A DNA stretch of 64,000 nt, from the NCBI RefSeq assembly GCF_000332095.2, contig NZ_KI913949.1, forward strand, positions 5,066,936 to 5,130,935, given 5' to 3'. Positions 1 through 10,979 of the stretch are shown here, one piece after another (position 1 is the stretch's first letter; each line of letters begins with the position of its first letter). Source of the DNA: Leptolyngbya sp. PCC 6406 (GTDB lineage Bacteria; Cyanobacteriota; Cyanobacteriia; Phormidesmidales; Phormidesmidaceae). The notes beneath the pieces were generated by a model that saw only the letters and a list, made by a program, of their open reading frames with translations, ran no database searches and had not been told where the DNA came from. The position numbers and the translations under genes are program-made.

Positions 1-770
1 AACAAACTAATGCTCGCCAGTCCCCCCAGCAGGGGAAACAGGGTGTTGCGGGTGCGGGCTAGGGCCAGATTGGCCTCTAGTAAATCCTGGTTGAGATCGG
101 CAAAGGCTTGACGTTCGTTAGCTTCCTGGGCATAGATCTTGATCAGGGAAATGCCACTCATGTCCTCCTGAAGCAGATCACTGAGGCGGGAGGTAGCCTC
201 CTGCACCCGCAACTGTTCATTCCGGAGGCGATCGCTAAAGACCTGCACCAACACCAACATCACCGGGTACACCATCAGCGCCACCACCGTCAGCCGCACG
301 TTGAGGGATAGCATTACCGGCACCGTGAAGGCGTAGGCAAAGAGGGTATTGACGATGCTCAGCACCGCAAACCCCAGGAGGCGGCGCACATTGTCTACAT
401 CACTGGTGGCACGGCTAATCAAATCGCCGGGGGTATTTTGGGCAAAGTAGGTGGGCTCCATCGTCAAGAGATGCTCGAAGATGTTCTGCTTGAGGTCAAA
501 CTCCACCTGTCGCCCCACCCCAAACAGGAGAATCCGTGATCCCATTCGCAGCCCCCACATGAGCGAGGCCAAGAGCAGCACAAAGCCAGAGTAGGCGGCA
601 ATTTGCTGGAAACCAAAGCTGACTCGCAACTCGTCAATGCCATCGCGAATCAGCAGGGGGATCCACACCCCAACAAGGTTCACCAACAGCAGCGCCCCCA
701 CCCCTAGCCCCGTTTGCCGCCAGTGAGGTCGCAGATAACTGCCCAGTTTTCGTAGGTGCGATCGCGCCAT
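1..770 (-). CDS. ABC transporter permease/ATP-binding protein, N-terminal transmembrane part (truncated by window edge)
   Basis: Reverse-strand reading from ATG at 770 gives MARSHLRKLGSYLRPHWRQTGLGVGALLLVNLVGVWIPLLIRDGIDEL...RQVEFDLKQNIFEHLLTMEPTYFAQNTPGDLISRATSDVDNVRRLLG, typical of ABC exporter TMD; not in ORF track because it runs off the edge. Confidence 0.85.
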   Translation of the reverse strand, partial: MARSHLRKLGSYLRPHWRQTGLGVGALLLVNLVGVWIPLLIRDGIDELRVSFGFQQIAAYSGFVLLLASLMWGLRMGSRILLFGVGRQVEFDLKQNIFEHLLTMEPTYFAQNTPGDLISRATSDVDNVRRLLGFAVLSIVNTLFAYAFTVPVMLSLNVRLTVVALMVYPVMLVLVQVFSDRLRNEQLRVQEATSRLSDLLQEDMSGISLIKIYAQEANERQAFADLNQDLLEANLALARTRNTLFPLLGGLASISL

Positions 771-870
771 TCTCATACCATCCGCATTGCTTTCCCATCC
801 TAGACGACGGGCGTCCTCACTCCCGGCACCCCCCTCCCCCAGATCAGTCCAACCTTCCCCTAGAGCCTCC

Positions 871-1365
871 CCTGGAGCCATGGAGAGAACCGCCACCTTT
901 GACCCGACAGGACAGTATCGCTATCGCTTGACCCGCCGCTGGCAGTCCCAGGGAACCGCCATCACCTTCATTCTGCTCAATCCCAGTCGTGCCGATGAGC
1001 AACAGGATGACCCGACCCTACGGCGTTGTATTGGCTTGGCCCAGTTCTGGGGTTTTGGTGGACTGACGGTGGTGAATCTCTTTGCCTACTGCACACCCTA
1101 TCCCCAGGAATTGCAGGCTGCTGCCGATCCCATCGGTCCCGACAATGACGCCCATCTACGTCAGGTGTGTGCCCAAGACCATCCGATTGTCCTGGCTTGG
1201 GGAAATCGTGGGGCAGGGCGCCATCGCGATGTGCTAGCCCTCATTCACCCTGGGTCTCCCCAGCTTTATCACCTAGGCGTGACTCAGAAGGGCCATCCCC
1301 GCCATCCCCTCTACCTTCCTCGGGGCGCATCCCTGCACCCTTGGTCAAAATTCCATGAAATCTAG
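871..1365 (+). CDS. DUF1643 domain-containing protein
   Basis: ORF 787..1365, likely start MERTATFDPTGQYRYRLTRRW...ITFILLNPSRADEQQDDPTLRRCIGLAQFWGFGGLTVVNLFAYC...LAWGNRG; stop codon lies in the CTAG boundary of a MITE-like repeat. Confidence 0.8.
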   Translation, partial: PGAMERTATFDPTGQYRYRLTRRWQSQGTAITFILLNPSRADEQQDDPTLRRCIGLAQFWGFGGLTVVNLFAYCTPYPQELQAAADPIGPDNDAHLRQVCAQDHPIVLAWGNRGAGRHRDVLALIHPGSPQLYHLGVTQKGHPRHPLYLPRGASLHPWSKFHEI

Positions 1366-1495
1366 GGCGTGTGGACAATTAATGGGAAAACCCTTGCTGG
1401 GTAGGCATGACCACGCCCGCCCTAGTGAATCAAGCTAGGGACTGTAACCGCCCCATAAAATCAGGAATCTTACTTTGATTGTCCACAGCCCCTAG
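1362..1495. repeat. MITE-like repeat copy 1 (CTAGGGCGTGTGGACAATTAA ... TTGATTGTCCACAGCCCCTAG)
   Basis: Imperfect terminal inverted repeats bounded by CTAG; same sequence at 42942-43071, 43513-43644, 48664-48795, partial at 55687-55740. Confidence 0.8.
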
Positions 1496-1795
1496 TACGC
1501 TGCGGCGTAAATAGCCTTACCGTTTTCTAGCGACGAGGCAGAGCCTCGGTGAGGATTCCCAGGCAGAGCCTGGGAACCAGGAAAGAAATTTCGTAGGGTG
1601 CATTCGCGAAGCAATGCACCACCTAGGGGAAATGGGCACAGGACTTATGCCAGCCAGCACTAGTCTGCCAGAAATGAATGGCAAGACTTGAGTCAATGAA
1701 GCATCATAGCAGGAAAGAAAATTCTCTAGCAACAACAATGCTAGGATAATTCCCAGAAAGAACAAGATGAAGAAGTAAGAAGGACAAAGAAGTAC

Positions 1796-3946
1796 ATGCA
1801 GGAAATTGACAAGTCAATATCCTTCGATGGACGGGATATTCGACTTAAGGTTGGTCTATTTGCCCCCCAGGCGGGCGGCGCGCTTTTGGTCGAGTCTGGT
1901 GACACCGCCGTCATGGTGACGGCAACCCGCTCCACAGGCCGCGAAGGCATTGATTTTTTACCCTTGCTGGTGGATTACGAAGAACGACTCTACGCCGCAG
2001 GGAGAATCCCCGGCGGCTTTTTGCGTCGAGAAGGTCGGCCCCCAGAGCGGGCAACCCTAGTGAGCCGTTTGATCGATCGCCCCATGCGCCCCCTCTTCCC
2101 CCAATGGCTCCGGGACGATATTCAGATTGTGGCCACCACCCTATCGATGGATGACCAAGTGCCACCGGATGTGTTGGCCGCTACCGGGGCTTCCCTGGCG
2201 GTACTCCTGGCCAAGATTCCCTTCTACGGTCCCATGGCTGCCGTACGGGTAGGTCTGGTAGGGGATGATTTTCTGATCAATCCCACCTTCCAAGAAATTG
2301 AAAACGGTGACCTAGATCTAATCGTGGCGGGCTCCCCCGATGGGGTGATCATGATCGAAGCGGGTGCGAACCAATTGCCCGAGCAAGACGTGATCGAGGC
2401 CATTGATTTTGGCTATGAGGCAGTGCGAGATCTCATTCAGGCCCAGCGCGATCTGATCGCGGAGTTGGGGATTGAACAGGTCACCCTGGCCACGCCTGAA
2501 GTGGATCCCACTCTGGAGCAATATATCCGCGATCGCGTTACGCTTCCCGTCAAACAGGTGCTGACCGAGTTCCACCTCACCAAGCCCGAGCGGGACGAAA
2601 AGCTAGACGCCATCAAGGCAGAGGTCTCCGCAGAGATTACCGCCCTGCCGGAAGACCATGAAATTCGCCAAGCCATCGCCGCTGATGGCAAAGCCCTCGG
2701 CAAGACCTACAAGGGCGTGACTAAAAAGCTGATGCGGCAGCAAATCATCGAAGACAACGTGCGGGTAGATGGCCGCAAGTTAGATCAGGTCCGGCCCCTG
2801 TCCTGCCGGGTGGGTCTGCTCCCCTCCCGCGTCCATGGCAGTGGTTTGTTCCAACGAGGGCTGACCCAGGTGCTCTCAGTGGCGACCCTAGGCACCGCCG
2901 GAGATGCCCAGATGATGGACGATCTCCATCCCGATGAAGAGAAGCGCTATCTCCACCACTACAATTTCCCTCCCTACTCCGTTGGGGAAACCCGCCCCAT
3001 GCGATCCCCCGGTCGCCGGGAGATTGGTCATGGAGCCCTCGCGGAACGTGCCCTAGTGCCCGTTCTGCCTCCCAAGGAAGACTTTCCCTACGTGATTCGG
3101 GTGGTATCGGAGGTCCTATCCTCCAATGGATCAACCTCCATGGGCTCTGTCTGTGGCTCGACCCTATCCCTCATGGATGCGGGGGTGCCCATTACCAAAC
3201 CCGTCAGTGGTGCCGCCATGGGCCTGATCAAGGAGGGGGATGAGGTTCGCATCCTCACCGATATTCAGGGTATGGAGGATTTTCTCGGCGACATGGACTT
3301 CAAAGTGGCGGGGACTGATACTGGCATCACCGCTCTTCAGATGGACATGAAGATCACCGGGTTGCCTTTAGAGGTGATTGCCGATGCCATCCGTCAAGCC
3401 CTTCCTGCCCGTCTCCACATTCTGGAGGCGATGCTAAAGGCGATCAACGCGCCCCGCACTACCCTCTCTCCCTTTGCACCCCGCCTGATCACCCTCAAGA
3501 TCAACCCCGATATGATCGGCATGGTGATTGGTCCCGGCGGCAAGAAGATCAAGGGCATTACCGAGGAAACAGGGGCCAAGATCGATATCTCCGACGATGG
3601 CACTGTGACTATCGCTTGCCTGGAGGCAGCCAAGGGAGAAAAGGCCAAGGCCATGATCGAGGCCATTGTCTACAAACCTTCTGCAGGAGATGTGTTTGCC
3701 GGCAAAGTGACTCGGGTCATCCCCATTGGAGCCTTTGTGGAATTCCTTCCCGGTCAGGAAGGGATGGTCCATATCTCCCAACTGGCGGACTACCGCGTCA
3801 ACAAGGTGGAAGATGAGGTCGCCGTGGGTGACGATGTGGTGGTGAAGGTGCGGGAGGTGGATGGCCGAGGCCGCATCAACCTCACTCGCCTCAACATCCA
3901 CCCCGATGAAGCTGCCGCTGCCCGTGCCAAGGTGGGGCTGGCTTAA
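1796..3946 (+). CDS. pnp: Polyribonucleotide nucleotidyltransferase (PNPase)
   Basis: 716 aa; RNase PH domains plus KH ([24 protein letters not shown]) and S1 ([33 protein letters not shown]) motifs. Confidence 0.97.
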   Translation: MQEIDKSISFDGRDIRLKVGLFAPQAGGALLVESGDTAVMVTATRSTGREGIDFLPLLVDYEERLYAAGRIPGGFLRREGRPPERATLVSRLIDRPMRPLFPQWLRDDIQIVATTLSMDDQVPPDVLAATGASLAVLLAKIPFYGPMAAVRVGLVGDDFLINPTFQEIENGDLDLIVAGSPDGVIMIEAGANQLPEQDVIEAIDFGYEAVRDLIQAQRDLIAELGIEQVTLATPEVDPTLEQYIRDRVTLPVKQVLTEFHLTKPERDEKLDAIKAEVSAEITALPEDHEIRQAIAADGKALGKTYKGVTKKLMRQQIIEDNVRVDGRKLDQVRPLSCRVGLLPSRVHGSGLFQRGLTQVLSVATLGTAGDAQMMDDLHPDEEKRYLHHYNFPPYSVGETRPMRSPGRREIGHGALAERALVPVLPPKEDFPYVIRVVSEVLSSNGSTSMGSVCGSTLSLMDAGVPITKPVSGAAMGLIKEGDEVRILTDIQGMEDFLGDMDFKVAGTDTGITALQMDMKITGLPLEVIADAIRQALPARLHILEAMLKAINAPRTTLSPFAPRLITLKINPDMIGMVIGPGGKKIKGITEETGAKIDISDDGTVTIACLEAAKGEKAKAMIEAIVYKPSAGDVFAGKVTRVIPIGAFVEFLPGQEGMVHISQLADYRVNKVEDEVAVGDDVVVKVREVDGRGRINLTRLNIHPDEAAAARAKVGLA

Positions 3947-4016
3947 CGCTATCCCCACCCCTGCCTGTCAAGGGCATGGATCTCTAGCCCGGTCAACTCG
4001 GTGCTGATAGTCCCCA

Positions 4017-4051
4017 AAAAAGACAGCCAATATCGTTGGCTGTCTTTTTTG
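4017..4051 (+). terminator. Intrinsic terminator downstream of pnp
   Basis: AAAAAAGACAGCCAATATCGTTGGCTGTCTTTTTT hairpin with T-tract; may act bidirectionally. Confidence 0.85.
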
Positions 4052-4140
4052 CTGTCTTTTTTAATGGGTTGTGAGGCGATCTTCGGGATAGGACATTCCA
4101 GCTTGAGCTCAGCTTGAGACCATGTTTTCCAGACATCACC

Positions 4141-5445
4141 CTACTTTTGTGGGTTCGGCAGCCTCGGGCGGCGGCCAAAGTGTCCGGTCATGAGGCGCAG
4201 GGCCAAGGCCCGCAAGGGGGGAATGCGGTGCATTGCCCAAAGCCCCAGTCGCCGCAACGGAACCAGGGGCCAATAGTGATTGGAAAAACTACGGTTGAGT
4301 AGGTCCGTCAGGGCTAGGACTAACCCATTTTCCCAGCGTCGCCAGCGTTCGTAGCGGCGCAGCACCCGCAGACTGCCTAGATCTGCATTGCGATCGCGAT
4401 CGCGAGCTGCGATCAGCACCTGAGCTAGGGCGGCGGCATCCCGAATACCCAGGTTCAAACCCTGACCGCCGACGGGGTGGCAGCCGTGGGCCGCATCTCC
4501 CACTAGAGCCAGCCTTGGCTGGACATAGCGGCGACTCTGCATAAGTCGCACCGGAAATATCAGAGGCTCCTGCACCATGGCCAACGATCCCATCTGGTCG
4601 CCATAGCGGCGCTGGAGTTCCGCCAGAAAGCGATCGCGGGGAAGTTGCAACAATGCCGCCGCTTCTCCGTGGGGAGCGGTCCACACAATCTGGCAGCGGC
4701 CATCGACCAAGGGCAAAATGGCAAAGGGGCCACTGGGCCAAAACCGCTCATAGGCGATGTTGTTATGGGGACGCTCTGGCATCAGCACCGTGGTAATGCA
4801 GGATTGCCAGTAGGGCCAGCCAAAGGTGTCAATGCCCGCCTGTTCTCGCAAGTGCGATCTCGCCCCATCTGCCGCCACAATCAGGTCCGTAGTACAGTCC
4901 CAGATTGTGCCCGCCTGAGCCAAAGTGCAGCGCACCCGCTCCGATTCGTATACCACCTGCTGAAGTTGGGCTGGGGCCAAGTAATCCACGCCATCAACGG
5001 CGGTGCCCTGCTGCAAATTCCCTTGCAACGCCGCCATCAACACCCCATGGGCAGCGGCATAGTAAACCGCCCTCTGGCCTGAATTTTCCGAGTCATCCGC
5101 CGCCAAATCTGCGGGGCTAAACCTCACCACAATGGGGTGATCGCCATCGGACAACTGCACCTGCTGAAAATGAGTGAGGTGGGGCGACACCTGCTCCCAG
5201 AGCCCCAGTTGTCGGAAAATATCCGCCGAGGTGGGGGAAAAAGCATAGGCCCGCTGGCGGCTAGCAGCTTGGGCCGGGGTCTGGGCTTCCACGATCGCCA
5301 GGTTTAGCCCCGACTGACCCAGGGCATGGGCCAGGGTCAACCCCACAATGCCACCGCCCACGATCACCACGTCGTAGTGGCGGACGGGAAGCCCATGGGC
5401 TTTGCCAGGGCTGGGATAACTCTCCACCGCAGTCATGCTATTCAT
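4141..5445 (-). CDS. FAD-dependent aromatic-ring hydroxylase (UbiH/COQ6-type)
   Basis: MNSMTAVESYPSPGKAHGLPVRHYDVVIVGGGIVGLTLAHALGQSGL...LALVGDAAHGCHPVGGQGLNLGIRDAAAL; start moved from 5637 to internal ATG. Confidence 0.85.
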   Translation of the reverse strand: MNSMTAVESYPSPGKAHGLPVRHYDVVIVGGGIVGLTLAHALGQSGLNLAIVEAQTPAQAASRQRAYAFSPTSADIFRQLGLWEQVSPHLTHFQQVQLSDGDHPIVVRFSPADLAADDSENSGQRAVYYAAAHGVLMAALQGNLQQGTAVDGVDYLAPAQLQQVVYESERVRCTLAQAGTIWDCTTDLIVAADGARSHLREQAGIDTFGWPYWQSCITTVLMPERPHNNIAYERFWPSGPFAILPLVDGRCQIVWTAPHGEAAALLQLPRDRFLAELQRRYGDQMGSLAMVQEPLIFPVRLMQSRRYVQPRLALVGDAAHGCHPVGGQGLNLGIRDAAALAQVLIAARDRDRNADLGSLRVLRRYERWRRWENGLVLALTDLLNRSFSNHYWPLVPLRRLGLWAMHRIPPLRALALRLMTGHFGRRPRLPNPQK

Positions 5446-6422
5446 ACCGTTTCTAAGGGTTGCCTCGCAGCAGTGGCTGGGACGCTGGCCCGCCGCGCCT
5501 GAAACAGGCCAAAGCGGCAGAGCCCGGTGCCAAAGGCCAGCCGCATGAGGAGGATAGTCGGCACTTCTCGCAAGGACTTGATAAAGCCCGAGAAACCGAA
5601 CCGCACCAGTCCTTGAGGGCGGATAATGCCCTGCCAAAGGGAATCCAGCCAGGAGGGCAGGGTCGCGGCGGTCCAGTCGGCGGTGGTCACCCTCCCCTCC
5701 ACGTATCCCGTCGCCGCTAGCAGTTCCGCAAAGCCTTCAATACTGGAGAAGGCGGGGTGCGACCATTGATCCAGCAGTTGGCGCATGACGGGTTTCTCCC
5801 AGGCATTCAGGGGCCGTTGCCGGTCGTCTCGCTGGTTCCAGTCCGCCACGACCAGAACGCCACCGGGCTTGAGTACCCGCATCAGTTCCTGGGCAAATTG
5901 GGCCTTGTCTGGCATGTGAGGACCGGCCTCAATGGACCAGACCACATCAAAGGTGCCATCGGGGAAGGACATAGCCAGGGCGTCGTTGACTAAAAACTCG
6001 ACCTCCAGATCCGCTGGGGTCAAGTCCTGGGCTCGTTTCACCTGCTCCGGGCTAATCGTGATGCCGGTGACGGTGAAACCATAATCCCGCGCCAGAATCC
6101 GACTACTACCCCCAATGCCACAGCCTACGTCCAGCACTGTGGTGCCGGGGGGCAGTTGATCTAAGCCTCCCCAGCCCACCATTTCGTGGACAAAATCAGC
6201 CTTGGCGGCAAGAAAATCCTTACGTCGCAGCGGCGAGCCATAGTGGCCTAGGTGAATATGCTCGCCCCAGTAAAATTCCAGAATGCCGTCCTGGGTCCAT
6301 TGATCGTAGGAGCTGGCGACGGAAGCGGAGGATTGATACCGACGAGCGGTGATGAGGTATGCCACCACACTCGTAATCAACAGCAGCAGAAAAAAGCCGA
6401 TTAATAGATACGCAACTTTCAT
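5442..6422 (-). CDS. 2-methyl-6-phytyl/solanyl-1,4-benzoquinol methyltransferase (MPBQ/MSBQ MT)
   Basis: YDQWTQDGILEFYWGEHIHLGHYGSPLRRKDFLAAKADFVHEMVGWGGLDQLPPGTTVLDVGCGIGGSSRILARDYGF...; strongly resembles the cyanobacterial Sll0418-type enzyme. Confidence 0.88.
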   Translation of the reverse strand: MKVAYLLIGFFLLLLITSVVAYLITARRYQSSASVASSYDQWTQDGILEFYWGEHIHLGHYGSPLRRKDFLAAKADFVHEMVGWGGLDQLPPGTTVLDVGCGIGGSSRILARDYGFTVTGITISPEQVKRAQDLTPADLEVEFLVNDALAMSFPDGTFDVVWSIEAGPHMPDKAQFAQELMRVLKPGGVLVVADWNQRDDRQRPLNAWEKPVMRQLLDQWSHPAFSSIEGFAELLAATGYVEGRVTTADWTAATLPSWLDSLWQGIIRPQGLVRFGFSGFIKSLREVPTILLMRLAFGTGLCRFGLFQARRASVPATAARQPLETV

Positions 6423-6453
6423 CCTTCTGCCTTTCTCCTTCTGCTTTTCGGTA

Positions 6454-7221
6454 CTACAGGGTGCTCATGGCCATGAGATCTTCGGTCATGTCAAAGTTGG
6501 CCGTTGCCGATTGCACATCATCGAGATCGTCCAGAGCGTCCATCATTTTCAACAACGATCGCGCCTGATCGGGATCTGCCACTTCTACAGTATTACTGGG
6601 AATCCAGCGGGTTTCCACCTGATGCAGGGTATAGCCCTGGGCCTTTAGGGTATCGCTCAGTCTCTCTAGGTCCGCTGGGGCACAGAATACCTCCACCCCC
6701 TCTAGGTCTTCTTCCAGTTCCGTCAGCTCATAGGATTCCGCCCCTCCCTCCAGTGCGGCTTCCAGTAGTGCCTCTTCATCTAGGGGACCGACCACGGCGA
6801 CAACGCCCTTCTGGTCAAACATCCAGCCCACACAGCCGGTTTCCCCCAGGTTGCCGCCATTCTTGCTGAAGGCAGCTCGGAGGTCAGCGGCGGTGCGGTT
6901 ACGGTTGTCTGTCAATGCCTCAATCAACACCGCTACGCCGCCGGGGCCATAGCCCTCGTAGCGGATGGCCTCTAGACGATCGGCATCGAAGCCTTGGCCG
7001 GAACCCTTGGCGATGGCGCGATCGATATTGTCGTTGGGGACTCCGGCGGCCTTGGCCATTTCAATGGCCGTGCGGAGTTGAAAATTACCTGCCGGGTCAC
7101 CGCCCCCGGTGCGGGCCGCCACAATAATGGCGCGAGAAACCCTAGCGAATATTGCGCCCTTAACAGCATCTACACGGGCTTTTTGCCGCTTGATATTGGC
7201 CCATTTACTATGACCTGCCAT
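6454..7221 (-). CDS. yebC: YebC/PmpR family protein
   Basis: [73 protein letters not shown]. Confidence 0.96.
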   Translation of the reverse strand: MAGHSKWANIKRQKARVDAVKGAIFARVSRAIIVAARTGGGDPAGNFQLRTAIEMAKAAGVPNDNIDRAIAKGSGQGFDADRLEAIRYEGYGPGGVAVLIEALTDNRNRTAADLRAAFSKNGGNLGETGCVGWMFDQKGVVAVVGPLDEEALLEAALEGGAESYELTELEEDLEGVEVFCAPADLERLSDTLKAQGYTLHQVETRWIPSNTVEVADPDQARSLLKMMDALDDLDDVQSATANFDMTEDLMAMSTL

Positions 7222-7363
7222 AGCTCCTAAAGGAAGGAATCATCCCTGAACTGCTCTCAATCCATCCTACCCCTCTACGCTGGGGGCAATCCGGCACTGG
7301 TCTCCAAGGAGATGATAAACATCTGAAAGGCTTGCTCTACAAGGGTCTTAGGCGAGTTGGAAC

Positions 7364-7404
7364 AAAAAGCCCCAACTGTATCGCTGATACAGTTGGGGCT
7401 TTTT
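7364..7404 (-). terminator. Intrinsic terminator after the 7488-7964 gene
   Basis: AAAAAGCCCCAACTGTATCGCTGATACAGTTGGGGCTTTTT. Confidence 0.85.
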
Positions 7405-7487
7405 GGGATCGCTGATCGGATGCCCGATCAGCGAAGTGGAGTGGAGTGGTATCAAGGCAAAGTCTGGGTCGATGGATAGCCACTGAC

Positions 7488-7964
7488 CTAGAACGTGTAG
7501 CCCACGCCTAGAGTGCCGTTGACACGGGTGTTGTTGTAGAGGGATACGTTGACGCCACCATTTAAGGTGAAGCGATCGCTAATCCGATAGTCCATGCCAG
7601 CGGTGACCATTGGCCCCACCCGGTTTTCGTTGCCCGTTATCGCCGACACCCCGCCACCCACGTAGGGCAATAGTTTGCCGTTGGGGGTGATGGCGTTGAA
7701 GTCGTAGGTTACCGGCAGATGGAAGGAGGTTTGGCCGTTGCCGCTGAAGTTGAGGTCACTGATGACTCCAGGCCGCACAGAGACATGGTCGGCTACGGTG
7801 ATCTTGCTATTGATGGATAGCCCGACGGTGTCACTGATGCCGACGCCAGCGCCTACATAGTTGTAGTCGGTGGGTAGGGATTGGGCTTGGGCGGTCATGG
7901 GTAGAGCTGCGATCGCGGCGGCAGAAATCCCAAATGCGATCGCGGTAAACAGGTGAGCTTTCAT
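7488..7964 (-). CDS. Small outer-membrane beta-barrel-like protein
   Basis: Signal peptide (MKAHLFTAIAFGISAAAIAALPMTAQAQS), alternating beta pattern, terminal GVGYTF. Confidence 0.6.
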   Translation of the reverse strand: MKAHLFTAIAFGISAAAIAALPMTAQAQSLPTDYNYVGAGVGISDTVGLSINSKITVADHVSVRPGVISDLNFSGNGQTSFHLPVTYDFNAITPNGKLLPYVGGGVSAITGNENRVGPMVTAGMDYRISDRFTLNGGVNVSLYNNTRVNGTLGVGYTF

Positions 7965-8458
7965 GGTTTATTCTCCAGCAATTCCAATGTGAGTAGTCCG
8001 TCAAACCCTGATTGGGGTTGATCTATGCCTCCCAACAGGGTTTGGTGTGGAGGCGACGAGGGGAGGGTTGTTTCGCCCTCGTTCTATGCTTGTTCTAGCG
8101 CCAGAAGCCTCAACCCATGAGACGTAGTTGTGTCACTTACTACAGTGGCAAAAACCAAGGCATGGTAGAGAGTTGCAACCCTAGTCGGGGTAAAGTCCAA
8201 GCCTGACGGGCCTTTGCGGCTGGGCCATCCGCTCCACAGGGATAGGTTCTAGGCCGTATTGGGGGGTACATAAGTTCCCCTTAGCGGTCAGTCTGGGGGG
8301 TGGCACAGTGGAGTGGCACAGTGCTGAAGCCCAAAAAAAAAGGCTGAGACGCTTGCATCGGCACTTCCCCCCTACGGCTCTGCCGCTATTCCGCCAACCC
8401 CATGAATGGAGGCAGAGCCTCCGAAGAGGGTGACCTAGTAGAGCCAATCATCTAAATG

Positions 8459-8506
8459 AACCAGGGGCTTAAGCCCCTTGTCCTAACCTGAATGGCCACT
8501 GCTACA
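8459..8506. repeat. Dispersed repeat CAAGGGGCTTAAGCCCCTTGTCCTAACCTGAATGGCCA (palindromic core)
   Basis: Near-identical to 25381-25427; core AGGGGCTTAAGCCCCT is a perfect palindrome. Confidence 0.7.
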
Positions 8507-8533
8507 TGCCGAACTGAGGTTAATGGCAAAGTT

Positions 8534-9868
8534 CTAACCTGCGATCGCATCCCGCAGGGTGTCAAACAGGTGATCTATTTGGCCGGGTTCAATGATCAAT
8601 GGTGGTGACAGGGCAATGGTGTCCCCAGCGGCCCGCACCAGCACCCCCCGCTCGTAGCAGCGCAGAAAGGTCTGGAAGCCCCGTGCCCCCGGTTGGTGGG
8701 GGATGGGCTCTAGTTCAATCCCCGCCAACAGACCCAGATTGCGAATATCAATCACATGGGGAGTGCCCTTGAGGCTATGGGCCGCTGTGGCCCAGGTTTC
8801 TGCCAAGGACTGAACCCGCTGGAACAATCCCTCTGATTCGTAAATATCCAGCGTGGCTAACCCCGCTGCACAGGCGACGGGATGACCGGAGTAGGTGTAG
8901 CCGTGGAAAAATTCCACCCCTGGGCGTGACTCCATGAAGGTGTCGTAGATCTCCTGCCGCACAAATACCGCCCCCATGGGCACTGCGCCGTTGGTGATGC
9001 CCTTGGCGGTGACCACCAGATCCGGCTGCACCCCAAAGTATTCCGCTGCGAAAGGCACCCCCAGTCGTCCAAATCCGGTGATCACTTCGTCAAAGATCAG
9101 CAAAATGCCTTCGCGATCGCAGATTTCCCGCAGCTTTTCCAAGTAGCCCACGGGCGGAATTAACACCCCCGTCGCCCCATAGACGGGTTCTACAATCACC
9201 GCCGCAATGGTGTGTCCTCCCTGCTGGATCACCACTTGCTCTAAATCCTCCGCCAAGTGTGCCCCCCACTGGGGTTGGCCCTGGCTGAAGGCATTGTGCT
9301 GCAAGTCATGGGTATGACGTAGGTGATCTACCCCTGGGATCAATTTGCTGTACAGGTGGCAGTTACTCTCGATGCCCCCCACCGCCACGCCCCCCAGGTT
9401 GACCCCGTGGTAGGCCCGTTGCCGCCCGACAAAGCGCTGGCGTTCCGGCTCTACCCGCAGGCGATGGTATGCGATCGCAATTTTCAACGCCGTATCCACC
9501 GCCTCCGACCCCGAGTTGGTGAAAAACACATGGTTCAAGTCCCCCGGCATCAGCTTCACCAGCCGATTTGCCAGGGTAAAGGCTCCCGGATGCCCCATCT
9601 GGAAACAGGAGGCATAGTCAAGCTGAAGCAGTTGATCATGCACCGCCGTTGCAATCTCCCGCCGCCCATGACCTGCATTCACACACCACAGCCCCGCCGT
9701 GCCATCCAGAATCTGTCGCCCGTCGCTGCTGGTGTAGTACATGCCCTCGGCCCCCACCAAAAACCGAGGAGCCTCCTTAAACTGCCGATTGGCTGTAAAG
9801 GGCATCCAAAAAGCGTCTAAATCGGTGGGTAAGGCAGCGGCGCTAGGGGGGACAGTTACGTCAGTCAT
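8534..9868 (-). CDS. Class III aminotransferase (omega-amino acid--pyruvate type)
   Basis: FWMPFTANRQFKEAPRFLVGAEGMYYTSSDGRQILDGTAGLWCVNAGHGR...LLIFDEVITGFGRLGVPFAAEYFGVQPDLVVTAKGITNGAVPMGAVFV. Confidence 0.92.
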   Translation of the reverse strand: MTDVTVPPSAAALPTDLDAFWMPFTANRQFKEAPRFLVGAEGMYYTSSDGRQILDGTAGLWCVNAGHGRREIATAVHDQLLQLDYASCFQMGHPGAFTLANRLVKLMPGDLNHVFFTNSGSEAVDTALKIAIAYHRLRVEPERQRFVGRQRAYHGVNLGGVAVGGIESNCHLYSKLIPGVDHLRHTHDLQHNAFSQGQPQWGAHLAEDLEQVVIQQGGHTIAAVIVEPVYGATGVLIPPVGYLEKLREICDREGILLIFDEVITGFGRLGVPFAAEYFGVQPDLVVTAKGITNGAVPMGAVFVRQEIYDTFMESRPGVEFFHGYTYSGHPVACAAGLATLDIYESEGLFQRVQSLAETWATAAHSLKGTPHVIDIRNLGLLAGIELEPIPHQPGARGFQTFLRCYERGVLVRAAGDTIALSPPLIIEPGQIDHLFDTLRDAIAG

Positions 9869-10031
9869 GGGCGAGTTCCGTAGATAGGGTTGAGGAGATG
9901 GATCAGCGGCCTGGAAAGGTGTATCCCCAAATTATGCGAAAAAATTTAATGCCGCGTAGTTTGGCAACGTGCCTCCTGCCGTTTAACGCAGCGCGTTATA
10001 CACTAGGAGTATGGTATGGCATTGTTGGCGG

Positions 10032-10313
10032 ATGATCCGAGACTTTAAAGATAAAGAGACTCAAAAAGTCTTTGAACGTAAGCGTTCTCACAAATTACCA
10101 TCGGACATTCAGCAAGTGGCATTGCGGAAACTTCGGATGCTAAATCGAGCAGAAACCCTTCAGGATCTTCGTGTCCCGCCAGCTAATCGATTGGAGCGCC
10201 TCATTGGTGATAGAGAAGGTCAATATAGTATTCGGATTAACGATCAATGGCGAATCTGCTTTTTATGGCAAGACGGTGATGCTTTAGACGTGGAGATCGT
10301 TGATTATCATTGA
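10032..10313 (+). CDS. HigB-like (RelE superfamily) toxin
   Basis: MIRDFKDKETQKVFERKRSHKLPSDIQQVALRKLRMLNRAETLQDLRVPPANRLERLIGDREGQYSIRINDQWRICFLW. Confidence 0.92.
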   Translation: MIRDFKDKETQKVFERKRSHKLPSDIQQVALRKLRMLNRAETLQDLRVPPANRLERLIGDREGQYSIRINDQWRICFLWQDGDALDVEIVDYH

Positions 10314-10322
10314 GGTAAAAGT

Positions 10323-10631
10323 ATGAATGAAGATAAGCTGATGCCAGTGCATCCTGGTGAGGTGCTTTTAGAAGAATTTCTCAAGCCAATGAATCTCAGT
10401 CAAAATCAGATGGCTCTGGCACTTCGAGTTCCTGCTCGACGTATTAACGAAATCATTCATGGAAAGCGACGTATTACGGCAGATACGGCCCTTCGTTTAG
10501 CTCGTTATTTCAATATGTCGCCACGATTTTGGCTGGGATTGCAAATGGATTATGACTTAGATGTGGCTGAAGATAAAGTAGGGGAGAAATTGAATAAGGA
10601 AGTGGTTGTCTTAGTGAGTGAAGGAGGATAA
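10323..10631 (+). CDS. HigA-like antitoxin (HTH)
   Basis: MPVHPGEVLLEEFLKPMNLSQNQMALALRVPARRINEIIHGKRRITADTALRLARYFNMSPRFWLGLQMDYDL; directly downstream of HigB. Confidence 0.93.
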   Translation: MNEDKLMPVHPGEVLLEEFLKPMNLSQNQMALALRVPARRINEIIHGKRRITADTALRLARYFNMSPRFWLGLQMDYDLDVAEDKVGEKLNKEVVVLVSEGG

Positions 10632-10979
10632 AATCTTCTCATCTAATAGTTGCCTGGTCAAAGCGTAAGCACTCAGAAGGTGATCGCTAATCTCCAGTAA
10701 AACCCTTTTGAATTTTAGATTTTGAAGTGGATGGTGCTGGTATGGCTGTGAGACAAGGGCAGCGTTGGATTCGGCGGTTGGGGTTGAGCCTGTGGTGCAT
10801 AATTCTGTTAGAGTGCGCGATCGCGATGCCAGCGATCGCCGCAAGGTGGTGATTCATCCGGTTTTAGAGCAGCATCAACGGGCATACCCTCAGACTGGCT
10901 ATCCTGACCCCAGGCGGCAGAGCCGCCCCCGGAGGCTACCAGCCGAAACAGGTTCAGGAGGGATAATTATACTGAAGCA

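Noticed and set aside
2745-3134. 129-aa ORF antisense to pnp, and similar antisense ORFs over ctaA, xfp, rlmN and others
   Set aside because: Shadow ORFs typical of high-GC coding sequence opposite well-supported genes.
8181-8447. 88-aa minus-strand ORF
   Set aside because: Lies in a repeat-rich intergenic region with biased composition; no domain.
9953-10010. GTTTAACGCAGCGCGTTATAC upstream of HigB as a possible attC right half
   Set aside because: No complementary R''/L'' partner found within a plausible distance; likely a short palindrome near the promoter.
10741-10880. Short signal-peptide-like frame MAVRQGQRWIRRLGLSLWCIILLECAIAMPAIA
   Set aside because: Ends almost immediately after the signal-like segment; possibly a gene relic but unsupported.
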